Notes: a model not told the origin generated them from the letters alone. A DNA stretch of 64,000 nt from Govania unica (GCF_027920805.1 NZ_JANWOI010000002.1:248001-312000), one strand, 5' to 3'; shown: positions 18,367-27,502, counted from the stretch's first letter. Numbers and translations: made by a program.

Positions 18367-19716
18367 TTAGGAGTCCTGATCCTTCTTCATGAAGTTTTCA
18401 AGCCAGTGAATATCATAGGCTCCGTTCACGAAGTCGGGGTCGGAAATGATGCGGGTATGAAGCGGCACCGTGGTTTTCACGCCTTCGATGACATATTCGT
18501 CAAGGGCGCGGCGCAACCGCATCAGGCATTCATTGCGGGTCTTGCCATGCACGATCAGCTTGGAGATCAGGCTGTCGTAATAGGGCGGAATGCGATAGCC
18601 GGCATAAAGCGCCGAATCCACACGCACATCAAGTCCGCCAGGGGTGTGATAGTCGGTGACGACGCCCGGCGACGGGACAAAGGTCTGAGGATCTTCGGCA
18701 TTGATGCGGCATTCGATGGCGTGACCGGCGAAGCGGATGTCGTCCTGAGTGAAGGACAGCGGCGCGCCAGCGGCGACACGGATCTGTTCACGCACGAGAT
18801 CGATACCGGTGATCATTTCGGTCACCGGATGCTCGACCTGAATGCGGGTATTCATTTCGATGAAATAGAACTGCCCGTCTTCATACAGGAACTCGATTGT
18901 GCCGGCGCCGAGATAGCCAAGCTTTTTAATGGCTTTGGTAACGACTTTGCCGATTCTAGCACGCTCCTCGGCATTCAGAGCCGGGGACGGGGCTTCTTCA
19001 AGCACCTTTTGGTGACGGCGCTGCAACGAACAGTCACGTTCGCCGAGATGCACCACATTGCCATGGCTGTCGGCGATCAGCTGCACTTCGATATGGCGCG
19101 GTTTGGAGAGATATTTCTCCATATAGATGGCGTCGTCGCCGAAAGCCGATTTGGCTTCCGTCTTGGCGGCGCTCATCATGGCGTCCATTTCGGATTCTTC
19201 GCGCACCACTTTCATGCCGCGTCCGCCACCGCCGGCGGAGGCTTTGATCAGCACCGGATACCCGATTTCGGCGGCGACCTTTTTCGCTTCCTTCGGGTCG
19301 GTGATGGCGCCGTCGGACCCGGGGACAACCGGGATGCCAAGCTTCTTGACGGTTTCCTTGGCCTGAATTTTATCGCCCATCAGGCGGATATGTTCCGCCG
19401 TCGGGCCGATGAAGGTGATGTTATGTTCGGCCAGGATCGCCGCGAAATTGGCGTTCTCCGACAGGAAGCCATAACCCGGATGGATGGCATCGGCATGGGT
19501 GATTTCCGCGGCGGCGATGATCGCCGGGATGTTCAGATAGCTTTCGGTCGAACTCGGCGGGCCGATGCAGACGCTTTCGTCGGCGAGGCGCACATGCATG
19601 GCGCGTTCGTCCGCGGTGGAATGGACGGCCACCGTTTTGATGCCCATTTCTTTACAGGCGCGATGAACTCGGAGGGCGATTTCGCCACGGTTCGCGATCA
19701 GGATCTTGTCAAACAT
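18367..19716 (-). CDS. accC: Acetyl-CoA carboxylase biotin carboxylase subunit
   Basis: This 449-residue ATP-grasp enzyme carboxylates biotin on AccB, the first half-reaction of malonyl-CoA synthesis. Visible are the N-terminal [25 protein letters not shown], the Gly-rich ATP loop [12 protein letters not shown], catalytic [14 protein letters not shown] and the C-terminal AINAED-type motif (ECRINAEDP). It lies 16 bases downstream of accB and is surely co-transcribed. Length is standard. Confidence 0.97.
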   Translation of the reverse strand: MFDKILIANRGEIALRVHRACKEMGIKTVAVHSTADERAMHVRLADESVCIGPPSSTESYLNIPAIIAAAEITHADAIHPGYGFLSENANFAAILAEHNITFIGPTAEHIRLMGDKIQAKETVKKLGIPVVPGSDGAITDPKEAKKVAAEIGYPVLIKASAGGGGRGMKVVREESEMDAMMSAAKTEAKSAFGDDAIYMEKYLSKPRHIEVQLIADSHGNVVHLGERDCSLQRRHQKVLEEAPSPALNAEERARIGKVVTKAIKKLGYLGAGTIEFLYEDGQFYFIEMNTRIQVEHPVTEMITGIDLVREQIRVAAGAPLSFTQDDIRFAGHAIECRINAEDPQTFVPSPGVVTDYHTPGGLDVRVDSALYAGYRIPPYYDSLISKLIVHGKTRNECLMRLRRALDEYVIEGVKTTVPLHTRIISDPDFVNGAYDIHWLENFMKKDQDS

Positions 19717-19732
19717 TCAGGATGCCCGCGCG

Positions 19733-20188
19733 TTATTCTATGATCATCAGGATTTCGCCGAACTCAACCGGCTGCGCATTCGTCACCATGATTTTCTTGA
19801 CGGTGCCATCGCGCGGAGACGCGATCGCGTTCATGACCTTCATGGCTTCAACGATCAGAATGGTCTGACCGGCCTTCACATGCGATCCGACGCTGACAAA
19901 AGCAGGGGAATCCGGCTCGGCGGCGGTATAGGCGGTGCCAACCATGGGGGAGGTCACGGCACCGGGATGCGTTGCGTCTTCGGCTTGGGTTGCTGCGGGG
20001 GCTTCGGCCACCGGGGCCGGGGCGGCGGCATAGACCGGAGCACCGGCCACAGCAGCATTGACGCTCAGACTGCGCGCGACCCGGATGCGTGATTGACCTT
20101 CCTCGACTTCGATCTCGGACAGGTTGGTCTCGTTGAGAAGTTCAGCGAGATCCCGGATAAGCGCTTTGTCTACTTGCATTTTAGCCAT
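19733..20188 (-). CDS. accB: Biotin carboxyl carrier protein of acetyl-CoA carboxylase
   Basis: This 151-residue protein has an N-terminal helical part, an Ala/Pro-rich flexible linker (about 50-75) and a C-terminal biotinyl domain. The biotin-accepting Lys lies in the canonical EAMKVMN motif. It carries CO2 from AccC to the carboxyltransferase AccAD. GGAG lies 5 bases before ATG 20188. It sits between aroQ and accC, a common alphaproteobacterial order. Confidence 0.97.
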   Translation of the reverse strand: MAKMQVDKALIRDLAELLNETNLSEIEVEEGQSRIRVARSLSVNAAVAGAPVYAAAPAPVAEAPAATQAEDATHPGAVTSPMVGTAYTAAEPDSPAFVSVGSHVKAGQTILIVEAMKVMNAIASPRDGTVKKIMVTNAQPVEFGEILMIIE

Positions 20189-20212
20189 GACGACTCCAAC
20201 TGATTCAATAAC

Positions 20213-20677
20213 TTATTTAGCCGGGCTCACATCAAGGATGTGGCTCATGGCGTCAAGCGCCAGATAATAGCCCAGGCTTCCAAATCCGCAAATAACGCCT
20301 TGCGCCATGCGCGAGACATATGACTTGTGCCGATAGTCTTCTCTTTTGTGCGGGTTCGAGAGATGGACCTCGATCACCGGCAATTCCACTGCGAGCAAGG
20401 CATCCAAAAGAGCGATCGACGTGTGGGTATAAGCGGCAGGATTGATGATGATGCCTGCCCGTGTGCCCCGTGCGGCCTGAATGGCCGTGACCATTTCACC
20501 TTCACCGTTCCATTGCTGAAAATCAATGCCAAGACCGATTTCGGCTCCGCGACGTTCCAGACCCGCAGCGATATCGGCCAGCGTGTCGCGGCCGTAAACC
20601 TCTGGCTCACGTGTGCCCAAAAGGTTCAGATTAGGGCCATTGAGTACAAGAATGCTGTGCTTCAGGCGCTTGGCCAT
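20213..20677 (-). CDS. aroQ: Type II 3-dehydroquinate dehydratase
   Basis: This 154-residue dodecameric type II dehydroquinase is step 3 of the shikimate pathway. Active-site signatures are present: LNGPNLNLLGTREPEVYG with the catalytic Tyr, NPAAYTHTS, EVHLSNPHKRE and a C-terminal GFGSLGYYLAL. It is first gene of the leftward aroQ-accB-accC-aat operon, 24 bases from accB. The start MAKRLKHSILVLNGP fits the family. Confidence 0.97.
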   Translation of the reverse strand: MAKRLKHSILVLNGPNLNLLGTREPEVYGRDTLADIAAGLERRGAEIGLGIDFQQWNGEGEMVTAIQAARGTRAGIIINPAAYTHTSIALLDALLAVELPVIEVHLSNPHKREDYRHKSYVSRMAQGVICGFGSLGYYLALDAMSHILDVSPAK

Positions 20678-20905
20678 CCTGCAATCACGCCGCGAGGCGC
20701 CCCCTGATACGCATGTGCTGCCCTGAATCGACGGACACTATAGACGATCCTTGCAAGAGACCGAACAAGAATCCATCGGAGCCGTTGCGGCAAGGCCCAT
20801 GATCCCTTATTCATGTGGAGGAGTTTGTATAATGCTTTAGCAGGCCTTTGCAAATCCAGATTATGGGTGTTTTGCCCATTTTGCGTCAATATCTTGAAAT
20901 CTCAA

Positions 20906-20942
20906 GGGCTTCTGCCACGCGGAAAACGTGGTTTTCAAGCCC
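20906..20942 (+). promoter_or_regulatory. Hairpin leader upstream of the ThiS-ThiG gene
   Basis: GGGCTT (20906-20911) pairs with AAGCCC (20937-20942), enclosing CCACG (20915-20919) / CGTGG (20927-20931). An upstream CTTGAAA (20893-20899) can pair either with TCAAG (20902-20906) or with TTTCAAG (20933-20939), so alternative folds are possible. No poly-T follows and no TPP riboswitch core is present. Confidence 0.4.
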
Positions 20943-20970
20943 CCACACGGATCATTGAGGACGGACGACG

Positions 20971-21957
20971 GTGATACAGGTTCAGATCAATGGCGAGGCA
21001 CGGACCGTGCCCGCCGGGACGGTGCGCGAGCTTTTGGGCTCGCTCGGGCTTGACGCGAGCAAGGTGGCGCTTGAGCGCAATCGCGAAATCGTGCCGCGTT
21101 CGGCTTTCGATACTGTGATAATCGGCGCGGGGGATGAGCTTGAAATCGTTCATTTCATCGGCGGCGGCAACAGCAGTCTGGCTGAAAAGCCCGACAGTTT
21201 CCGGATCGCCGGCAAGGATTATATGTCGCGGCTGATCATCGGCACCGGCAAATACAAGAATTTTGACGAAACCGCCGCTGCCGTCGAGGCTTCGGGGGCG
21301 GAGATCGTCACCGTGGCCGTGCGCCGGGTCAATCTGACCAACCCGGGCGAACCACGTCTGGTGGATTTCGTCGACCCGAAAAAGATCACCTTTCTGCCGA
21401 ATACGGCGGGCTGCTTCACGGCCGATGACGCCGTCCGCACGCTCCGCCTTGCGCGGGAGGCCGGCGGCTGGAACCTGGTGAAGCTCGAAGTGCTCGGCGA
21501 CCAGAAGACGCTTTACCCCAATATGCCGGAAACGCTCGCGGCGGCCGAAGTCCTTTTGAAAGAGGGCTTTGAGGTTATGGTCTATTGCAGTGACGATCCC
21601 ATTCAGGCCAAACGTCTCGCCGACATGGGCTGCTGCGCCATCATGCCCCTTGGGGCTCCCATTGGTTCAGGCCTCGGGCTTCAGAACCCGGTGCAGATCC
21701 GTTTGGTGATCGAGGCGGTGAACGTGCCGGTTCTGGTGGATGCAGGCGTCGGCACCGCGTCCGACGCGGCCATCGCCATGGAACTCGGCTGTGACGGCGT
21801 CCTCATGAACACCGCCATCGCCGAAGCCCGCGATCCCATCCGCATGGCCCGCGCCATGAAACTCGCCGTCGAAGCCGGCCGACTAGCCTATCATGCCGGT
21901 CGCATGCCGAAAAAACGCTACGCGGACCCATCCTCGCCCCTGGCAGGCTTGATCTAG
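20971..21957 (+). CDS. ThiS-ThiG fusion: sulfur carrier / thiazole synthase
   Basis: This 328-residue protein joins ThiS (residues 1-66, ending HFIGGG) to ThiG (about 75-328). ThiG condenses deoxyxylulose phosphate, dehydroglycine and the sulfur of ThiS thiocarboxylate to make the thiazole of thiamine. ThiG landmarks are [29 protein letters not shown] with the Schiff-base Lys, [13 protein letters not shown] and [12 protein letters not shown]. The diglycine of ThiS, normally the free C-terminus, is internal here (GGG at 64-66). The start is GTG 20971, with GAGGA about 9 bases upstream. No other thi gene is adjacent. Confidence 0.93.
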   Translation: MIQVQINGEARTVPAGTVRELLGSLGLDASKVALERNREIVPRSAFDTVIIGAGDELEIVHFIGGGNSSLAEKPDSFRIAGKDYMSRLIIGTGKYKNFDETAAAVEASGAEIVTVAVRRVNLTNPGEPRLVDFVDPKKITFLPNTAGCFTADDAVRTLRLAREAGGWNLVKLEVLGDQKTLYPNMPETLAAAEVLLKEGFEVMVYCSDDPIQAKRLADMGCCAIMPLGAPIGSGLGLQNPVQIRLVIEAVNVPVLVDAGVGTASDAAIAMELGCDGVLMNTAIAEARDPIRMARAMKLAVEAGRLAYHAGRMPKKRYADPSSPLAGLI

Positions 21958-21989
21958 GCCACTGATTTCTGCCTCGCCCGCCCATTTCT

Positions 21990-22083
21990 GTCATTCCCGC
22001 GAAAGCGGGAATCCAGAATAGCGGCACAATTATCTGAAATCGTTGCAATAAAGTCTGGATCCCCGCGTTCGCGGGGATGACAG
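21990..22083. repeat. Inverted pair of intergenic palindromes (CCCGCG type)
   Basis: One unit reads CATTCCCGCG-AAAG-CGGGAAT (21990-22015) and a second in opposite orientation reads GATCCCCGCGTTCGCGGGGA (22056-22083). Each is palindromic, and the flanks TCATT.../...TCCA match the other REP-like units in the window. They follow the ThiS-ThiG gene and may act in transcript ends. Confidence 0.75.
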
Positions 22084-22104
22084 TTTGCTGGGGCTTTTTC
22101 ACCT

Positions 22105-22190
22105 GTCATTGCCGGGCTTGACCCGGCAATCCATCTCTCCGCCAGTTTGTGCGTGACCCATGGATGCCCGGGTCAAGCCCGGGCATGACA
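22105..22190. repeat. Inverted pair of intergenic palindromes (TGCCGGG type)
   Basis: TGCCGGGCTTGACCCGGCA with GTCAT/TCCA flanks lies at 22105-22133. A variant ATGCCCGGGTCAAGCCCGGG in reverse orientation lies at 22161-22190. They lie between convergent ThiS-ThiG and DsbA-like genes. Confidence 0.8.
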
Positions 22191-22207
22191 AATCAATGGG
22201 GATATAT

Positions 22208-22945
22208 TTATCCCTTCTTCGCCGCGGCACGGGCGCTGTTGACCTGTTTCACCAGTTCCTCATAGGCGAGGGCGCCGGGGATGAGGCGGTTGTTGATGAT
22301 CAGGGCCGGAGTGCCGCGCAGTTCAAGGGCCTGGCCGAGCTGGTGGTTGCGATCAATTATCGCTGATACTTCAGCGCTTTGCATATCTTTCTTCAAGCGT
22401 GCCACGTCAAGTTTTGCGAGCGTGGCGGCGTCGAAGATGCTGGCTTCCGACAATTGGCCGGGCACGGCATAAAGGGCGTCGTGGAATGCGAGATATTTCT
22501 GCAAGCCCTGTGCCTTGCTGGCGAGGGCGGCTTTTGAAGCGACTTCGGCGATTTCACCGCGCACGGGCCATTCCTTGAAAATCACCCGTACGCCCTTATC
22601 GGCGGCCACCAGCCGTTTGAAGAACGGGGCCATCATCTTGCAATAGCCGCAGGTGTAATCGAAGAATTCGACCACCGTCACATCGCCCTTGGGGTTGCCG
22701 ATGGACACACTGTCGGGATCGTTGAACAGCGCGGCCTTGTTGCGGATGATGGCGCTGGTGGCCATCTTGGTCTGCAAGGCTTCGATGGCCTGCGGGATGA
22801 TTTCCGGATGCTCCAGAATATAGTTATGCACGATGGCCTCAATGGCCTTCTGCTGCGCCGGATTGAAAGCCGGAGCTTGCTGGGCCATGAGAGGAGAGGC
22901 CACAGCCGCCATCACAAATGACATCAGTATCGCTTTATAATTCAT
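22208..22945 (-). CDS. Exported DsbA-family thiol-disulfide oxidoreductase
   Basis: This 245-residue periplasmic protein has a signal peptide (cut after PLMA, about residue 21), an N-terminal helical region (about 25-80) and a DsbA-like thioredoxin fold. The redox motif is CGYC in FFDYTCGYCKMMAPFF, and the cis-Pro loop is RGTPALIINN. It resembles Com1/ScsC-type DsbA proteins that oxidise or isomerise disulfides in secreted proteins. It lies 27 bases downstream of the M48 protease gene on the same strand, consistent with a shared envelope-protein quality-control operon. Confidence 0.9.
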   Translation of the reverse strand: MNYKAILMSFVMAAVASPLMAQQAPAFNPAQQKAIEAIVHNYILEHPEIIPQAIEALQTKMATSAIIRNKAALFNDPDSVSIGNPKGDVTVVEFFDYTCGYCKMMAPFFKRLVAADKGVRVIFKEWPVRGEIAEVASKAALASKAQGLQKYLAFHDALYAVPGQLSEASIFDAATLAKLDVARLKKDMQSAEVSAIIDRNHQLGQALELRGTPALIINNRLIPGALAYEELVKQVNSARAAAKKG

Positions 22946-22972
22946 TGTTATATCTCATTTTTATAATAAAAA

Positions 22973-24373
22973 TTAATCTGGAAGTGCATCGCGCGGAGCT
23001 TTTCCCTTGGGCATTTCTGCCTGTGCGGCCACCATGATGTCCTGAGCCCGGAACCAGTCCGGCGTCCCGCGCGGCAGTTTGTTGACGGCCTGTCGGGCCT
23101 GCCGATAAGCGTCTTCCGAAGCGCCGACGATGGAATAGCGTTCCGCTGCCGCAAGCCGGGCCGGCCCTTCCTTGCCCGCGTGGTCATAGGCGATGGACAA
23201 TTGATGCCAGGCAAAGGGGCTTTCCTTGTCCAGCCGGTTGGCTTTTTCCAGAATTCGGATGGCTTCGTCGGTATAGGCCGGGTTCTCGGTCGCGATCAGT
23301 GACTGGCCGAGCTGGGTCAGGATCAATGGCTCGTCGGGACTGATGGCGATGGATTTGCGAAACGGCGCAATCGATTGTTCAAGCTTGCCATTTTCAAACA
23401 GCAGGAAGCCCTTCAGTTCCCAGAGGTAGGGATCGTTCGGATTGTCTTTCAGCAGGCTGTCCGCCTCGGCATAGGCTTTGGCTTCGTCATGGAGCTGGTT
23501 ATAGGCATAGGCGCGGGCATAGCGGGCGGGCAGGCTGTTGTTGCCGACCGGATATTGCTGCAACGTGGTGTAGGGCGGTTGCAGATAGCCCCAGAGCTTG
23601 GCCTTCATGCGCTCGAACATGGCGTCCTGTCCGGCCGGGCTTGGGGCGTCTTTCCAGGGTGATTTGTCGACCAGCTCCGAAAGCGCGTTGATGCGGTCCT
23701 GAGTCAGCGGATGGGACCGCACATAGGGGTCCTGATTGGTGACATAGAGCAGTTCCTGACCGCTCAGCACCTCAAAGAAACTGACGAGACCGCGCCCCGA
23801 CTGATGGGCCTTGTCAAGAAAGGTCATGGCGGCCTGGTCGGCGGCGGCTTCCTGGTTGCGGCTGTAGGACAGCACAGAGCGCATGGCCATCTGTTGCGAG
23901 CCCATGATGACAGCGATCCCGGCGTCGGCCCCGCCCGCGGCAATGGCGGCGGCACCGAGGATCATGCCGAGGATGGTCAGGGCCGAGGCACCCTTCAGGC
24001 CGTCCTGAAAGCGCGCGAGATGGCCGCCGGTGATATGACCGGTTTCATGGGCAATAACGCCCGCGACTTCGCCCACATTGCTTGCGGCCATGATGAGGCC
24101 GGTGTTGATGAACACGTTCTGCCCACCGGCGACGAAGGCGTTGATGGATTTGTCGCGGATCACATAGGTATGGACGGAGTCGGTATTGAGGCCCGCCGCG
24201 GCGAAAATCGGCACGGAAATATCGCGGATGATCCGTTCAAGTTCGGAATCGCGGAGAATGGTCGGGGTATCGGCGGCAAAAGCTGGCGCTGTTCCGGGCA
24301 AAATCAGGCTGAAAGCCAAGGCGATCGCCGTCAGGGTGCGGCGGATACGAAAGGGCTGATACTTCGGCAACAA
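22973..24373 (-). CDS. Periplasmic M48 metalloprotease, BepA-like
   Basis: This 466-residue protein has a signal peptide (cut after AFA), an M48 zinc protease domain with HETGH in VIAHETGHITGGHL and the third ligand region RNQEAAADQAAM, then TPR-like repeats (about 300-440). The architecture matches BepA/YfgC, which degrades or assists assembly of outer-membrane proteins. The longer ORF begins at ATG 24433, but I prefer TTG 24373. AAGGAG lies 8 bases before it, and it gives a normal signal peptide (KYQPFRIRR n-region) while leaving room for a promoter between it and the divergent aminotransferase gene. Confidence 0.9.
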   Translation of the reverse strand: MLPKYQPFRIRRTLTAIALAFSLILPGTAPAFAADTPTILRDSELERIIRDISVPIFAAAGLNTDSVHTYVIRDKSINAFVAGGQNVFINTGLIMAASNVGEVAGVIAHETGHITGGHLARFQDGLKGASALTILGMILGAAAIAAGGADAGIAVIMGSQQMAMRSVLSYSRNQEAAADQAAMTFLDKAHQSGRGLVSFFEVLSGQELLYVTNQDPYVRSHPLTQDRINALSELVDKSPWKDAPSPAGQDAMFERMKAKLWGYLQPPYTTLQQYPVGNNSLPARYARAYAYNQLHDEAKAYAEADSLLKDNPNDPYLWELKGFLLFENGKLEQSIAPFRKSIAISPDEPLILTQLGQSLIATENPAYTDEAIRILEKANRLDKESPFAWHQLSIAYDHAGKEGPARLAAAERYSIVGASEDAYRQARQAVNKLPRGTPDWFRAQDIMVAAQAEMPKGKAPRDALPD

Positions 24374-24447
24374 ACGGTGGTCTCCTTGTGGGTCCCCCGA
24401 TCTTAAGCTAAAAAGCCTCTTCATATAGCCCATAAAAGGTGATGAGA

Positions 24448-25638
24448 ATGAGGCGCGCTGAAGATATGCCGAATTTGTCCTTGTTAAAAGCCTCGCTCAG
24501 AAGCGACGTGCCGCCTTTTTATGCCATGGAATTGATGCGCGAGGCCGGGGAGCTTGCCGCCGCGGGCCGCGAGGTCTTTCTGATGTGCGTGGGACAGCCG
24601 TCAGTAGGCGCACCCGAGCGGGTCCGGCAGGCCGCCATCACGGCCATGGAGCGGAGCGTGCTTGGCTATACCGACAGCTTCGGGATTCTGCCGCTCCGCC
24701 AGCGCATCAGCGATTATTACAAGGCGCGCTACGGCGTCGACGTCCCGGTCGAGCGCATTGCGGTCACCACCGGATCCTCAAGCGCCTTTTTGCTGGCTTT
24801 TCTTGCCGGGTTCGATGTCGGCGATCGGGTCGCTATCGCACGTCCGGGCTATCCGCCCTATACGGCCATCCAGAAGGCGCTTGGGCTTCAGGCCGTTCAT
24901 GTGGATGTGAACGAGAGCACGGGATATCATATCGTTGCCGATCATCTCGATAGTCTTGCGGCCGCGTCCGGCGGTTTGCAGGGGCTGATGGTGGCGAGCC
25001 CGGGCAATCCGACGGGCTCCATGCTCGCGCCGGAGCAGCTTGAGGCCCTGATCACCAAGGCGGAAGGACTCGGCGTCCGGGTCATCTCCGACGAGATCTA
25101 CCATGGCATCACCTTTGGCAAACGCGAGGAAACGGCGCTTCGCTATACCGACGAGGCCATCGTCATCAACAGTTTTTCGAAATATTTCTGCATGACCGGC
25201 TGGCGGCTGGGCTGGATGGTGTTGCCGCCAGCGCTGATCGAGCCGGTCTATGCGCTGGCACAAAGCTTTTTCATCTCGCCGCCGACGCTGTCGCAGGAAG
25301 CGGCCATTGCCGCCTTTGACTGTTTTGATGAATTCGATGCCATCCGCGACGGCTATGCCCGCAATCGGGAGATGCTGCTTGAGGCGCTGCCGAAGATGGG
25401 GATCACGCGCTTTGCACCGCCGGACGGGGCCTTTTATCTCTATGCGGACATGAGCGATTTCACCAATGATACGGCGCTGTTCTGCCGTCGCATTCTGCAT
25501 GAAACCGGCGTTGCAACGACACCCGGCATTGATTTTGACACGCGGGACGGCGGCCGTTTCATGCGCATGTCCTTTGCCCGGAGTGGTGACGAGATGACGC
25601 GGGCCATCGAACGGCTGGGGAACTTTTTGCGCGGCTGA
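24448..25638 (+). CDS. Class I/II pyridoxal-phosphate aminotransferase
   Basis: This is a 396-residue fold-type I aminotransferase. Seen are CVGQPSVGAP, TTGSSSAFLLAF, ASPGNPTGSMLAPEQL, SDEIYHGITFG and the PLP Lys in NSFSKYFCMTGWRLGW, plus the C-terminal RMSFARS carboxylate-binding Arg. It resembles aspartate/aromatic-type aminotransferases; substrate not assignable. Several starts are in frame (GTG 24439, ATG 24442, 24448, 24466). AAAGG at 24435-24439 is best spaced for 24448. It is divergent from the M48 protease gene. Confidence 0.92.
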   Translation: MRRAEDMPNLSLLKASLRSDVPPFYAMELMREAGELAAAGREVFLMCVGQPSVGAPERVRQAAITAMERSVLGYTDSFGILPLRQRISDYYKARYGVDVPVERIAVTTGSSSAFLLAFLAGFDVGDRVAIARPGYPPYTAIQKALGLQAVHVDVNESTGYHIVADHLDSLAAASGGLQGLMVASPGNPTGSMLAPEQLEALITKAEGLGVRVISDEIYHGITFGKREETALRYTDEAIVINSFSKYFCMTGWRLGWMVLPPALIEPVYALAQSFFISPPTLSQEAAIAAFDCFDEFDAIRDGYARNREMLLEALPKMGITRFAPPDGAFYLYADMSDFTNDTALFCRRILHETGVATTPGIDFDTRDGGRFMRMSFARSGDEMTRAIERLGNFLRG

Positions 25639-25691
25639 TGGAATGAAGTTATAGTCCGAACCGGAATCCAGCTTGTAGGAGGGGTCGCTAC

Positions 25692-26339
25692 ATGTCTCTG
25701 ATAAGGTTTTCTGCTGTATCGTCAAAATTTCTCGGTCTGTCTGCGGCGGTTATGTTGCTCGGTTGCGCCTCTCTGGTGGCCGAGATCATGCCGCAGGTCG
25801 AACCGAAGACCGATCTTGCGGCAATCCCGGCTGGCCGGTATGAGATGGACGCGTCGCATGCCAATGTGACGTTCGAAATCAATCACATGAATTTTTCGAC
25901 CTATGTGGGCCGGTTCAACAAGATTTCTGGCAGTCTCGATTTCAACGCCAACACGCCGGCCACCAGCACGGCCGAGGTGAAGATCGATCCGGCCAGCGTC
26001 GACACCAACAACAGCGTGCTGGAAGAGTCCCTGCGCGGGTCCAAGTTCTTTGATGTCAAAGCCTATCCCGATCTGACTTACAAATCCGACCGGCTCGAAA
26101 TCACCGGGCCGGCCACGGGCAAGCTTTATGGTCAGCTCAGCATGCATGGGGTGACGCGGCCGCTTGTGATGGACGTGACCTTCCGCGGCGGCGCCAAAAA
26201 CCCGATGACCGGCGACTTCACCCTGGGCTTTGCCGCGAACGGCACTTTGAAACGCAGCGACTATGGCGTCAGCAGTTATGTGCCTCTGATATCGGATGAA
26301 GTCACCCTGCTGTTTAACGCTGAATTTACAAAGAAATAA
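25692..26339 (+). CDS. YceI-family lipoprotein
   Basis: This 215-residue protein has a lipobox (VMLLGCAS, Cys about residue 25) and a YceI domain (about 48-215). The YceI fold is a lipocalin-like barrel that binds isoprenoid lipids such as ubiquinone-like molecules in the periplasm. Typical motifs are YEMDASHANVTFEINHMNFS, FDVKAYPDLTYKS and LSMHGVTRPLVMDV. A strong AGGAGGGG precedes ATG 25692. It is followed after 3 bases by the cytochrome b561 gene and then a second YceI gene: an operon. Confidence 0.92.
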   Translation: MSLIRFSAVSSKFLGLSAAVMLLGCASLVAEIMPQVEPKTDLAAIPAGRYEMDASHANVTFEINHMNFSTYVGRFNKISGSLDFNANTPATSTAEVKIDPASVDTNNSVLEESLRGSKFFDVKAYPDLTYKSDRLEITGPATGKLYGQLSMHGVTRPLVMDVTFRGGAKNPMTGDFTLGFAANGTLKRSDYGVSSYVPLISDEVTLLFNAEFTKK

Positions 26340-26342
26340 GCC

Positions 26343-26927
26343 ATGGAACGGTCACCACAGGGGGCTCGTTATTCCAGTGTGGCCATTCTATTGCATTGGC
26401 TGATTGCGCTGGTGATCATCGGCCAGTTCTGGCTTGGCTTCCATATGACCGGGCAAAAGCCGGGCAGTGCGGAGCAGTTTGCCAATTTTCAACTGCATAA
26501 ATCCATCGGCATCACGATCCTGATGCTGACGGCCCTGCGTCTGGCCTGGCGGCTCGGGCATCGCCCGCCACCCTTACCGGATCATATGTCACGCTTGGAA
26601 CGGCGGTTGGCGGTGACGAGCCATCATGGGCTTTACCTGTTGATGTTCGTTATTCCCTTGAGTGGGTGGGCGCTGGTGTCGGCGTCCCCGCTCAAGCTGC
26701 CGATCTTGCTTTATAGCCGGTTGCCCTGGCCGCATATTCCGGGGCTTCAGGGCTTTGCCGATCAGAAGGCGGTCGCGGACGGTTTGGGGGAGACCCATGA
26801 AATTCTGGCCATCCTGATGTTGCTTCTGTTGCTGGTGCATGTGGCGGCGGCATTGCGGCACCATTTGTTGCTGAAAGATGATATCCTGATCCGGATGCTG
26901 CCCTTCGTTGGAAAGCGCGGGCCATGA
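26343..26927 (+). CDS. Cytochrome b561-type membrane protein
   Basis: This 194-residue protein has four predicted transmembrane helices and dihaem b ligands at His18 (LLHWL), His52 (QLHKSIG), about His152 (THEIL) and about His166 (LVHVAAALRHH). Bacterial b561 proteins pass electrons between quinol and periplasmic acceptors or superoxide. It starts 4 bases after the upstream YceI stop and overlaps the next YceI start by 4 bases (ATGA). The sandwich between two lipid-binding YceI proteins suggests a quinone-linked electron transfer role. Confidence 0.92.
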   Translation: MERSPQGARYSSVAILLHWLIALVIIGQFWLGFHMTGQKPGSAEQFANFQLHKSIGITILMLTALRLAWRLGHRPPPLPDHMSRLERRLAVTSHHGLYLLMFVIPLSGWALVSASPLKLPILLYSRLPWPHIPGLQGFADQKAVADGLGETHEILAILMLLLLLVHVAAALRHHLLLKDDILIRMLPFVGKRGP

Positions 26928-27481
26928 TCGCAAGATTGATGATTGCTGCCGTGATGCTGTGGCCGCTCGCCGCCGGGGCGGCCGAGTGGCGGGTGATTGC
27001 CAAAGACAGTCATCTCGGGTTTCAGGGCACTCAGGCCGGGAGCAGCTTTGACGGCATCTTCCCCGCCTTTGACGCCGCGATCCGCTTCGATCCCGACCAT
27101 CTCGACCAGGCGAGCGTGACCGTCACCATCGATCTCAGCAAAGCCGAAAGCGGCAATGCCGACAGGGACAGTGCGCTTGGCCAGCCCGAGTGGTTCCATG
27201 TGAAGACATATCCCACGGCCCAGTTTGTCTCACAAAGCTTCCGCAAAACCGCCGCCGACCAGTATGAGGCCAGCGGCAAGCTGACCCTGAAGGGCGTGAC
27301 GCACCAGATCGTGCTGCCTTTCACGCTCAAGATCACCGGGGCGGTTGCCCATATGACCGGCGCCGTCACACTTAACCGGCATGACTTCAACGTCGGCGAG
27401 GGGCAATGGGGCAGTGACCAATGGGTTGGCAAGGATGTGGTGGTGACTGTGAAGCTGACAGCGGAGCGGGCGGGTAACTAA
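26924..27481 (+). CDS. Second YceI-family periplasmic protein
   Basis: This 185-residue protein has a signal peptide (cut after AAGAA, about residue 20) and a YceI domain (WRVIAKDSHLGFQGTQ, FDGIFPAFDAAIRFDP, LTLKGVTHQIVLPFTL). Unlike the first YceI it lacks a lipobox, so it should be soluble in the periplasm. Its last codons (from 27377) begin a stretch that was duplicated downstream. It is translationally coupled to the b561 gene by ATGA. Confidence 0.92.
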   Translation: MIARLMIAAVMLWPLAAGAAEWRVIAKDSHLGFQGTQAGSSFDGIFPAFDAAIRFDPDHLDQASVTVTIDLSKAESGNADRDSALGQPEWFHVKTYPTAQFVSQSFRKTAADQYEASGKLTLKGVTHQIVLPFTLKITGAVAHMTGAVTLNRHDFNVGEGQWGSDQWVGKDVVVTVKLTAERAGN

Positions 27482-27502
27482 CAGCGGTTTGCGGACGGAG
27501 AC

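Noticed and set aside
18406-19743. 445-codon ORF opposite accC
   Set aside because: Mirror of a highly conserved gene; no recognisable domain and no start signal.
20678-20970. TPP riboswitch before the ThiS-ThiG gene
   Set aside because: The conserved CUGAGA/ACCUGA core is absent; only ordinary hairpins are seen.
21990-22190. CRISPR array
   Set aside because: Repeats are palindromic, differ in orientation and have no uniform spacers or cas genes; they are REP-like units.
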